Below, piece by piece: positions 12,906 through 23,099 of a stretch of DNA of 64,000 nucleotides. Every line of letters starts with the position of its first letter. Position 1 is the first letter of the stretch. The position numbers and the translations under genes are program-made. Source of the DNA: Xestospongia bergquistia (lineage: Eukaryota; Porifera; Demospongiae; Haplosclerida; Petrosiidae). The DNA is taken from contig OZ014413.1 of assembly GCA_963965975.1 (NCBI GenBank), positions 4,970,001 through 5,034,000 of the forward strand, in the 5' to 3' direction. The notes below the pieces were generated by a model, which saw only the letters and a program-made list of their open reading frames with translations, ran no database searches and was not told the DNA's origin.

Positions 12906-13019
12906 ACCAGCTAATAAAATGTAACGATCAAATCCTCTAGGCCAGCACAAATCTAACCTTCAAAACCTATCCAGATACCAGTAATACAATGACAATAAGA
13001 TGTCAGTATAAGAGATGTC

Positions 13020-13850
13020 AGCATTAATCTACAAAAAATTACAAAGGGAGTTAAATAATTCAGGTTTATACAGCACACATAAGGGGTAAATATGCTACAC
13101 ACTTAATGGTTAACAATTATGAAACAGAAGGGGTTAAATTATTCAGGATTATACAGCACACATAAAGGGATAAATATACAACACAATGGTAACAATTATG
13201 AAATGGAGGGTTAAATACTTCAATATTATATGACACACACACAAGGGGTTATAGTATATTGACAATAAATGTAAACTAACTCTATCATTAGAACACACAA
13301 ACCAGAGAGAGAGAAACACCCGAACACAACTGAATAACTAACTCTACTAAAATTACAGAAAAACCACATTTATATATAGTCACTATTCCACATGGGCTTG
13401 AGGTTAAGTGAGGTGTTGCTGAATGCGTGGGATGTAAACACTACAGGACACTACAGGGTTAATACACAACACACTCAATGATTAACAATTACAAAAACAG
13501 AAGGTGTTAAATTATTCAGGATTATACAGCACACATAAGAGGTATATATGCAACACAATGGTAACAATTATGAAATGGAGGGTTAAATAATTCAAGATTA
13601 TACATCACACACACAAGGGGTTAATACACAACACACTCAATGGTTAACAATTACAAAACAGAAGGGGTTAAATTATTCAGGATTATATGACACACACAAG
13701 GGGTTAAAATAATTCAGGAATACAAAACACAAAGGGAGTTAATATGACAGACAAGATATAGAACATTATGACACAGTAATAGACACACACAAAGGGATTA
13801 AAATAAATATAGAAGGGTCTGACATCAGGTTTAATATCAAGAGAAAGGGT
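13020..13850. repeat. Degenerate minisatellite (GGGGTTAA motif)
   Basis: Repeated units carry GGGGTTAAATTATTCAGGAT-type words, then ACACACAAGG and CAATGGTTAACAATTA. Unit length varies. It lies between the two copies of the segmental duplication. Confidence 0.6.
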
Positions 13851-14440
13851 CACCATTATACATCAATAAGACCTAGAAGGTTATGCAGGAATAGTTTATA
13901 TATAGATACACAAAAGACAAAGATGAACGAGATGTGAGGTACCACAAGACAAGGAGGAGGATACAATATTAGAAAGTAATGACAAAATAACATCCAAACT
14001 GTTGTTCCATGTCCAAATCCACTTATTAATACCCCAGACTCATCAAACACCTATAATCACATTATGATGTCCATATGCACAACCCACAAACTGATCCCTG
14101 ACCATAATCAACATACAAAGACTGTCAACCTCAAGAACCAATATAAAGAGCCACAACCAGCAATGTTGAATATTTTTCCAGGTCCATAAACAATTATTGA
14201 TGTCCACACAGTGTTAGTAGTAGATAAACCAATTAAAGGAGACCAAAGCAGTTTATAATTGTACTATATATAGTGTAACTATTAATATACAGCCATTATC
14301 TACATCACTATCTCAATCATCATCATCATCACCATCTCCATCTCCATCATCATCTCCATCATCATCTCCATCACCATCTCATTCATCATCTCCACCATCT
14401 CCAGCAGTTGAAGTACACTCAACTTGAACATCACTACAGA
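13851..14440. other. Spacer with CATCTC-rich microsatellite
   Basis: Unremarkable spacer, then a CATCTC/CATCAT-rich tract at about 14,310-14,405. On the minus strand the tract repeats GGAGATGATG, the same core seen in the neighbouring mini-exon-like blocks. Confidence 0.5.
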
Positions 14441-14449
14441 ATGAAAACT

Positions 14450-15430
14450 TAAATAGAATTAACAAAAGGTATATAAATATAAAGATCAATCTTACATAGA
14501 GTGGTTATTATAGAGCATCACTGCATCATCTCCAGTCTAGTTATCAAAGTATCGCTATAGAATTAAAGGAAATAGTTTAGTACATGATTGTTAAGTTAAT
14601 GATACATTGATTGTTAAGTTAATGATACATTGATTGTTAAGTTAATGATACATTAAACGTACAGTCTAAGTTATCAGAGAACCATAAACCTATATAATAG
14701 ACCAAAGTCCATCTAAAAATCATAAAAATACATGTTTAGTAAAGAAATGTCCATATTATTATAACAAATAACTTACATTAGTCATCAGTTAATGTAAATA
14801 AAATCATCATTACCAGTGACATTAACCTTTCTATCCTATTATAGAACATTGAGGTTCATTTAGTAGACATTGTGCTTATTAATACTTCAACTTACAGTAG
14901 GCATATTAACAAAGGTTATCAGATCATCTCTTATTAGTTTATTGATAGACCTACTAAATGTAACAGAATTTATTTTGTTCTCTAACATTATAGTTGCTAT
15001 ACAACTCACAACCATTAGAACATTATATCATTACACTACAGAGTATAGAATAGATCTAGATCATCACATGTTGATGTAGAATAAATTACTATTATAATAG
15101 AAGAGAATAAATAGTAAAAACAATTATTTAATAAGTGTTTGTATTAACATACCAGAAGAAAAACACTCATCTCTAATAGATCAGCAAACAGACCTATTCT
15201 TTCCTAAAAGAAGGTATTATTTAAATTAAGTTTATAACTCTCAATTAGTTGATGATCTCCAGTAGAAAACAGTCCTACTATAAAATGAAAAGTAGTTATT
15301 ATAACAGAGCATCAATAATAATAATTATTATAAATTGACAAGATTCTGTTGTATATTAAAATTACTTAATAATTCTAGTGTACATCAGTCCATGTCAGTT
15401 ATTAGGGATGAAAAGAAGAGTTTAGATTTC
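14450..15430. repeat. Segmental duplication, copy 2
   Basis: Diverged copy of 11,935-12,905. It has gained a triplication of a 23-bp unit (GATTGTTAAGTTAATGATAC plus ATT) at 14,586-14,654. Confidence 0.7.
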
Positions 15431-15479
15431 ATAGACATCTGCTATAAAATCTAACCTCCAAACCTTCCAGGCCGATACA

Positions 15480-16250
15480 TACCATGAATGAAAACTTACC
15501 AAAAGCCCTGATGCCAATGAATAGGACACGAAAAATTCTAGATCCAATACTGAAGTAAATTTTTAGATGCCGGTAAAAAATACTGAAGTAAAATTCTATA
15601 TGCCAGTAAAAAATGTTGTAGTAAATGTTTAGATGTCAGTAAAAAATACTGTAGTAAATTTTTAGATGCTAGTAAAAAATACTGAAATAAAAATTTTAGT
15701 TGCCACTAAAAAATACTGAAGTAAAATTCTAGATGCCAGTAAAAAATATTGTAGTAAAATTTTAGATGCCAGTAAAAAATATTGAAGTAAAATTTTAGAT
15801 GCCAATAAGAGAACTGGAGTCTGTAAATAACTGGAGTAAAATTATAGATCTCAGTAAAAGAACTAAAGTAAAATTTAGATGCCAGTAAGAGAACTGGAGT
15901 ATAAAGATGTCAGTAAAAGAAGTGGAGTAAAATTATAGATGTCAGTAAAAGAACTAAAGTAAAATTATAGATGTCAGTAAAAGAGCTGAAGTAAAATTTT
16001 AGATGCCAGTAAGAGAACTGAAGTAAAATTATAGAGGCCAGTAAAAGAACTGAAGTAAAATTTTAGAAGCCAGTAAGAGAATTGGAGTATAGAGATGTCA
16101 GTAAGAGACCTAAAGTAAAATTATAAATGTCAGTAAGAGAACTAGAACAATATTACAGATGTCAGTAAAAGAAGTAAAATTTTAGATGCCAGTAAGAGAA
16201 CTGAAGTAAAATTATAGACGCCAGTAAAAATGCTGATGCAAGCAATATCT
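15480..16250. repeat. Minisatellite of about 33 bp (GATGCCAGTAAA)
   Basis: More than 20 degenerate tandem units of the form GATGCCAGTAAAAAATACTG followed by AAGTAAAATTTTA. The same words appear scattered at 7.2-7.5 kb. Confidence 0.75.
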
Positions 16251-16379
16251 AGTAGAAGACCTCTTTGACAATGTTGGAATATGTAGGATTAATATACAAG
16301 AAACAAAACAATACAACAAGAACAAGAATAGCAAGAGGAAGTGGAAGTGTTACAGAACATGAACTCTGTGGGTCATACA

Positions 16380-16490
16380 ATACAAAACAGAATTTATGTA
16401 AGATACTACAGAATTTATGTCATACACCACTACAAGACAGAATTTATGCAAGAAACTACAGAATTTATGTAAGACACTACAGAATTTAGG
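16380..16490. repeat. Short tandem repeat (ACAGAATTTATG)
   Basis: Five or so units of ACAGAATTTATGTAAGACAC-like sequence. The open frame across it is simply the repeat. Confidence 0.65.
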
Positions 16491-17029
16491 TATGATAGAT
16501 CAAGAAAACAATAGAACATGTTTAGTCTACAAAAGTACTGAAAAACTAATGAATGTAGGCTACAGACAATAATATAACATAATACAAAGTGTTATAGAAC
16601 AGCTGCAGGAGATGGATGTTAAAGATAACATAGAGGACTAAACAAAATGTCAGATCAAGTATAAGAGTGTTAACAGTCACAGGAGATATTAACACAAGAT
16701 TGAACTTGTATAATAATAACTCAATAGTTACAACAGTCACAGTGGATGCATGCAACAAAAGATCAAGACAGGAAGTACATTGAACAGTAAGTAAAAAGAA
16801 CCAAATTAGATTTTACCAGTAAAATTGTAGACACTAGTGGATTTAGTGTGAACAGGAAAGTTACAAAAGTATTATAGTTTTAGTGTATGAGATCACAAAA
16901 GGTTTGTTAGAAAACAGAATTTATACAAAATACAGATAACAAATATTAATGAATTCACAATGTTGGTGAAGAGAAATTTTTCTACTGTATTATAATAATA
17001 TTACACAAGGAATGTGTTGTGTGCTATTA
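16491..17029. other. Intergenic, nothing recognised
   Basis: AT-rich sequence without a supported gene or clear repeat. Short frames on both strands lack coding character. Confidence 0.5.
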
Positions 17030-17890
17030 GGTATAATAGGTTTATATGTACATGTCACAAGAATGAGTTGTATCATAGGACATAATGTGGTTTGAGTAAC
17101 AAGACATTGTATGTCAAAATGTTAGCAGTGTATGTATATGATACAGGGCTAGGTTACAGGAGGTTGTTGATGTTGAGACATTTGTATATATTAGATTAAA
17201 ATAATACGATATTATATGGTTGTACAACAAGACGTTCATACATGTACATGTCAGGGATGAGTTTATACCATATTGTACGACATTACGAGATAAGAATATG
17301 TCACAGGACTAAATTGCATCATAAGGGTCACAAAAGGTTTTTGTATGAGGTTTGTATACATGTATGTCACAGGGCTAAGTTGTATTGTACTTCAAAGGTT
17401 GGGTATTAAAACATTTGTATGTATTGGGTTGTATAATAGGACTTTATGTGGTATGGGTAATTAGACATTCCAACATGTACATGTCAGAGACAAGGTTGTA
17501 TCATATTGTAAGAGAATGTGCCACAGAACTAGTAACAAGACATTTGTGTATGAATATGTCAAAAGGTTTGTATATGTACATGTCACAGAATTAGGTTGTA
17601 TCATAGGACATAATGTGGTACGAGTAACAAAACATTTGCATATGAATATGTAGAAAGGTTTATATATGTACATGTCATAGAACTAGGTTGTATCATAGGA
17701 CATAATGTGGTACGGGTAACAAAACATTTGTGTATGAATATGTCAAAAGGTTTATATAGGTGCATATCACAGGGCTAGTTTGTGTCACAGGACATAATGT
17801 GGTATGAATAACAAAACATTTGTGTATTGATTATGTCAAAAGGTTTGTATATGAACATGTCACAGGACTAGGTTTATTACCATAAATTAA
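17030..17890. repeat. Minisatellite of about 92 bp
   Basis: Degenerate tandem units carry GTATCATAGGACATAATGTG, ACAAAACATTTG and GTACATGTCACAG. The best copies start near 17,596, 17,688 and 17,780, spaced 92 bp. Older copies extend left to about 17,040. Confidence 0.7.
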
Positions 17891-18980
17891 AAGAAAGGAA
17901 GTTACAAGTGTTTCGGAACATACATTCTATAGGATTTACAAGAGGTTGAGATATGTAGATGTCTACTGTGATAGGATTACCAAAAGGTGTGTGTATGTAA
18001 ATGGATTAACAAAGGATAAGCCACATACATGCTATGTTGATCACAAAAGTTATAACACTTGCTTTATATAACACAACAATAGATATTATAATGGTCACTG
18101 AACACAACAAGACTTGGATCATTAGACTTTGCAATGATTTACTTTCTATATGATATGATGGTACAGTATAAGACTAAAGTTACAAGACATCTAAAACTAT
18201 CTGAAGTGTCTATCATAAAAATGTATGATAGAAATTATTAATATGTTAATTTATAAGGTTACTTTTAAAAGTTGGTCTCAAAAGCTACAATTATTAATAC
18301 ATACAGGACTTGTAGTACTCTAGTTATTCAGTCGACATGTATTACACCAAAACATTACAATAGGGTTGTGAAATTAGACTATTGGTCCCACAGAGTTCAT
18401 GTACTTAGAAGGGAGGCCCCACTAATAGTTATAGTTAACAAGATGACTTTTCATTAGCTAGGCTGTGGTTATAAGCTACAATCAAGAAGAAAGGTAGCCT
18501 GCTATATCGAAACTGCTGGTATGAGTAAGGTTCATATTCTATCGAATGGCTTATATATTCCAGGCTTCAAATCTGGTTCTTAATGTGAAATACAGCTACT
18601 CGGCTTGTCAGCTAGCTGCCAGGACCTTCTAACTTAAAAGCTCCATGCTTATTGTCAGCTATAGCATTCATGAAATGTTACTCAGTACTCACAACCTATC
18701 TGGGAGAGATTGCATCAGCCATTTTAGTTGTCTTTAGGACAGCAAAATCCTCTCTACTTGAATATATCTAATCAATATACAGCTTTCTGTACACACTACC
18801 TCGGATCCGTGCTACACTAGATAGGCCAACTGAATATTGACTACACTGAGGTAGAGCTAAACTTTGATAATATACTACAGAATTAGGCAGTCTCAACAGA
18901 TCAAAGGATCTCAAGTCATAAGAAAGTAGCTAGAAGAGGCTATAAGTATGTGAAACAAAAGCAATTGTCTGGGCCAAACA
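17891..18980. other. Intergenic, nothing recognised
   Basis: No supported coding sequence. The first 150 bp still carry traces of the upstream minisatellite (ATATGTAGATGTCTACTG). The part after 18,270 is less AT-rich but has stops in all frames. Confidence 0.4.
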
Positions 18981-19153
18981 AGCTAGAATATCTGAATTAG
19001 GCTTTCCACATATACACATGGTGTACATTTACTCTGACCTGAATACTTTGTCTGCTTGTGTACGTGCTGGGACAAAGCGTATTTTTGTCGTTGCCCTCGA
19101 GTTGACCGTAACGTTTCAGAGGTGAACGAGAATTGAAGGAGGGTACGTATTAC

Positions 19154-19240
19154 CTTGTCTGTAGACAGTAGCACGTTTGTGCTCTTCTTCTTTAAAACAT
19201 ATCGGTCCTGGAGTAGCACCGGTCCAACAGGCATAGTCAT
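19154..19240 (-). CDS. Candidate first coding exon of an unknown minus-strand gene
   Basis: An ATG at 19,240 opens MTMPVGPVLLQDRYVLKKKS and reaches a good donor (GACAAG then GTAATA) after 29 codons at about 19,154. The upstream region on this strand (19,250-19,380) holds twin palindromes and is less AT-rich, as expected of a promoter. The frame continues open past the donor to 18,983, but that part looks non-coding. No downstream exon is recognised and no family assigned. Confidence 0.35.
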
Positions 19241-19279
19241 CTTGCAGAAATGAGTCGGTCTACCCAGTGCATAGGACTA

Positions 19280-19377
19280 AAAATTGGCGTCACTTTAGCA
19301 GTTTGTTGAACTGAGCATGCTCAGTTTACTAAAACTGGCGCTATTAAAGCAGCGTGTTAAACTGAGCATGCTCAGTT
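19280..19377. promoter_or_regulatory. Twin 18-bp palindromes, candidate bidirectional promoter
   Basis: The perfect palindrome AACTGAGCATGCTCAGTT occurs at 19,309-19,326 and again at 19,360-19,377, exactly 51 bp apart. Each sits in a roughly 47-bp direct repeat beginning AAAA(C/T)TGGCG. Candidate first exons start about 70 bp to the left on the minus strand and about 110 bp to the right on the plus strand. Perfect conservation of the palindromes, while the rest of the repeats has diverged, suggests a bound dimeric factor. The factor is unknown. Confidence 0.5.
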
Positions 19378-19484
19378 CATAGGGTACAGATAAGAATGCG
19401 TGATAAAATCATAGTAAAAATAAACTGACAATAAGACACATATTCTATCTGTCAGCACATTGTCTATTTAATTTGTTTGTAACA

Positions 19485-19671
19485 ATGCGAAGTGATGCTA
19501 ATCCATTAAGAACTAGGTATAATTTCATCAGTACAATCTTAAACACTAATGCATTATCAGATTTGTACATTCAAAATACTTATAAACTATATAATGTAGG
19601 TTCTGTTTGTGTTTGAATAGGCAGAGCAGGATGATGAGGTGATGACAGAAGGGAAACTTCACTTGGATTAG
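19485..19671 (+). CDS. Candidate two-exon small protein, 53 aa
   Basis: Exon 1 runs 19,485-19,595 (ATG, 37 codons, MRSDANPLRTRYNFISTIL at the start) and ends in phase 0 at a GTAGGT donor. Exon 2 runs 19,621-19,671 after an AATAG acceptor and reads AEQDDEVMTEGKLHLD, then TAG. The 25-bp gap is short for an intron, which is the main weakness. It lies just downstream of the twin palindromes. No family is recognised. Confidence 0.25.
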
Positions 19672-20440
19672 TAGATAGTTTTCATTTCTTTGTTACAATT
19701 TAATGTTAATTACCATGATTATAATATAATTGCAATAAGATGCATTGTGTACCTATTTTTTTATATACTAAAAGTATTATTCAATTTAGCATATGTATCT
19801 GTTGAATTACAGGTGCTATAGAAAGAAAGAATTGTAAGACAACCTTATTATAATCCTCAATTCATGCACGCAATCAATATCTACCCATTCATATGGTATA
19901 CAATGAGTAATCATATCGGAAGCCAATAAAAAACATGAGGTACCTTGAGTTTTCTGCTGTATGGGCTCATGTTCACATTTATCATTGTAGTTTGGGTCAA
20001 ACAACTGGTATGTGTCACACATATCAGTTGGTGATACAAGGATCATTACAGATCCAACGTTATCATATCCTCTGTTACTATATTCATTACTCATTATTCT
20101 GGTTGAGAGGCATCAGCTTAAACGCCAATTAATTCCACCATCTCTCACCACTCATATCATATATTTTATGTTATTTTTATTGGCATTAATATAACAATCA
20201 TAATTATATTAATTATATAATCAACTCAAAAGATCAATTCTGTTATTTATGCTTACATTAGCTACTCATGAAGTGGGAATTTTCACCTTATTTATATACT
20301 TTCATTTTCAATTTTTTTGATATGCAGCATATCCAGCTGGACAAATGCCCACTTTTTTAAGTGCATGGATTAATAGATTCTCTATCACCCAACTACCACA
20401 AATTTATAATAATAATTATTAATTATTAATACATTAAAAA
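19672..20440. other. Intergenic with one weak minus-strand frame
   Basis: A 92-codon minus-strand frame (20,094-19,816, MSNEYSNRGYDNVGSVMILV at the start) is cysteine-containing and not low-complexity. It has no recognised domain or neighbouring exon. Otherwise this is AT-rich spacer. Confidence 0.35.
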
Positions 20441-20518
20441 TAAAGCTCTTTTCCCGCTAACTGTCAATACAACATTTTTTATTAGTTCATTAAATGTCAA
20501 CTCTGCAGCTCCTGATAA

Positions 20519-23070
20519 ACTTAGTTTAGTTTCCATAGCAAACAGAGGTCTGCAGAATTTATCAATTCTGGGTCTGGAGCAGAACTATCCATATCAGCAG
20601 TTGTCTGCTCTGGGGGGATAGCAGTCTTTTGCCAGAGAGGACTTAATTTGATTGGCAAGCTATTTTTTTGTGAGGCTGTCTTAGTGACTAAGACATATCT
20701 TGCATAAGTAAAGAAAGTCAGTTGCTTCCACACTCAATGGACGAAATGTTTCACAGAAGAGGACGACAAAGGGTAAAAGAGGTATGAAAACTTCATGATA
20801 TTTCTCAGATGGAATCTCTTTTGTAAATCGATGGAGACGTTTCAAGATATCTCTGATCATACCCAGAGATTCAGGAAGTGGGTATTGGTTTGTGACATAG
20901 GCAGCTAATTGAACTGAAAACACCTGAGAGAGGAGATAAACTATTTTAGACTAATTCACTTATCTAACCTGTTTTTCTAGCTGAGGTTGAGCCAGGAGTT
21001 CAGACATAAAGTCCATCACAATATGCATTGATGGAACGCCAGACACCATTAATGATAATAACTGTGGAGGATAGCCTTGAAAATGGATTAATTTGACATA
21101 CTGGGTTCAGAAAAGAAAACCTGTGATCATAATGACAACATTATCACTCTCTCTCTCTCTCTCCAAACCTGATGAAGATATGAACAAAGTAAACACTGAA
21201 TTTCTCAAAGTGATGTTAACAGAGGACCAAAAACAGCTGCATCCTATGCGACAGACAAACTCATCATTAACATTTCAATTTATTGATCTCTTACTTTTTT
21301 ATCTTGTTCATTAGTTAGACATACTTCTAATAATAACTGTATCATGCTACTCTCTTCAGCAGCTTTTAGTGCAATTCTGAGCTCCTCCCTCTCTTGCCCA
21401 TTTAATTGTTGACCTAGAGTAACATGAGATAAATTATTGGGGATTAGAATGAATATACTGAAAAGTAATAGTAGTATAGGAATGAATAAGACTGGATTGT
21501 TTTGGAATAAGGAAATGGTATGGGATTGGAATGAACGTTATGGGATGGATGGTATGGGAGTGAGGCTAACATAGTATGAAAATTAAGAACAAATGGTATA
21601 GGAATAAGATGTGATTCAGACTAAACAATATTGTATTGAGAATGTACAGTATGGGAGTGAGACTGCATGATATGAGATTAGAACATACAGTATGGGAATA
21701 AGACTGGACAGTATGGGAGTGAGACTAGGAATTTAATACCTGAAGATGTTTCTGGCATTGTTATGGTTGTACAATTAAGAATGTGGGTGTATTCTAATCG
21801 CCACATGCGAGAAGCTGATCAGTAAGCTGCTAAAATTCTTAAAAGGATTTCAAGACTGCAGAACATTTGTGATAAAATAACAAACTTCAATTTATGAGAA
21901 TCAGTCTCGCCCATATACCTGAAAACACGAGTATCACATCTTAACATAATTAATGGATCTTTGACAATATTTTGATGAGTATAGGGTGGGTGTGTCTTTT
22001 GATTGTCAGGCCAAAGGGTATTAACTGTCTCCACCCACAACCTAAACATTATAAGAATAATTTAACATAAAAATACTGTACATGTAATTAGCAAGTTTTA
22101 TACGGGGTTAAAATTATAGTAGCTGGCACTCTGAAATGTATAAAAGTCTGAAATTTGCCGTAAAAGACATCAAAATCAACCAGATATTTATTTTTATTTC
22201 ATACTAAAACAACACTTTTAACATTCTTACCTTTGTGATATAATTGAGTTAAGTCTCGTCCACAATGACAAGTACAGCAGCTATAATCTTTTGCTGCCAT
22301 TATCATGTAGAAGATGACACAACGTACATGTAAGCACAGTGGTAAATGAGATAAGTGAGGACATTGGAAGACATGAAAGGTGAAATAATATTAAAAATGC
22401 TTTGGAAGGATTAGAACCCAGTTCATTAAGAGCTATGAGAGAAAATACAATGTTATACAAACTTTTACTGAATAGTATACAGACTTACACAAAGGTAATA
22501 TAATATACTTACTAGACTGAGCTGCTTCTACAGTAACTTGATCTGGTGAGAGTTTCAAAATTGTCTTAGGATTAAGACTGTAAGCCTTGGGAGAGAGTGT
22601 ACCACCAGCTGTAACATTAACAGTTGAGAACATGCATCACTAGAACAAAAATACAAATTGTAAGGATTTTTATGCATGTGTTTTGTCACTTCTATTAATT
22701 CATCTTTCTGTCTACATGTCCATCATCCATTCACCCACCCATCTACTTGCATAGTTGTTTCAAATTTCCGAGATATGTGTCCAGGACTCCTGATAGAATA
22801 ATACATAATATAAAATTAATATTTGAGATGACAAGTTTTGTCCAGTGGGTGTGGCTTCATGATCAAATACCTCTTCAGTTGTAAAAGGAGTCTGGATATG
22901 AAAAATATTACATTATTTTCCACTTACTTTAAAACAAGTTACATTCATACCTGGTCAACAGTCATGGTGGCAGTGTCTTTTAGAGTACGAGATGAGAAGA
23001 GAGCCAAGAAGAACAGCCTGAACATACTCTTCAATAAATGGTGATAAGATGGGATGGAGTGGCTCAGTAA
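20519..23070 (-). pseudogene. INTS2: Integrator complex subunit 2 (INTS2) relic with introns
   Basis: INTS2 is a nuclear subunit of the Integrator complex, which processes snRNA and attenuates RNA polymerase II. From memory of the family, the minus-strand exons match its C-terminal half. 22,041-21,919 reads KDPLIMLRCDTRVFR. 21,855-21,740 reads LEILLRILAAY, then TGA. 21,413-21,295 reads ALKAAEESSMIQLLLEVCL. 21,243-21,169 has TGA at 21,207-21,205 before EIQCLLCSYLHQ. 21,120-20,969 reads GVPSMHIVMDFMSELLAQPQ after a one-base frameshift. 20,923 to about 20,700 reads QLAAYVTNQYPLPESLGMI. Donor and acceptor sites are mostly kept, so it is an intron-bearing, duplicated or dying gene rather than a retrocopy. 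The C-terminus also changes frame near 20,700. Weaker exons may lie at 22,640-22,510 and about 23,060-22,950. A truncated Gypsy element abuts it at about 23,100. Confidence 0.7.
21430..21735. repeat. Intronic minisatellite (TATGGGAGTGAGACT)
   Basis: Degenerate units of ACAGTATGGGAATAAGACTG type, lying within an intron of the INTS2 relic. Confidence 0.6.
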
Positions 23071-23099
23071 CACAACATAATTGTTTGTATACACAGTCC

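Larger units (their letters stand above)
11700..15210 (-). pseudogene. Possible decayed array of mini-exons
   Basis: On the minus strand, consensus-like donors (GTAAG) recur near 11,772, 11,983, 12,104, 12,339, 12,481, 12,610, 14,492, 14,771 and 14,890. Each closes a short block carrying a GATGAT core. Two duplicated blocks translate to TGDDVVKFSNNYS (about 12,000) and TGDDAVMLYNNHS (about 14,510). Another, at 14,890-14,980, is open over 28 residues, including SINKLIRDDLITFVNMP. Related blocks give NDDFIYIN and SIGDDSPTF. Many copies carry stops, and no domain is recognised. The alternative is a non-coding tandem repeat whose unit happens to contain GTAAG. Confidence 0.3.

Noticed and set aside
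17385..17673. Overlapping open frames on both strands
   Set aside because: They lie in the 92-bp minisatellite and repeat with it.
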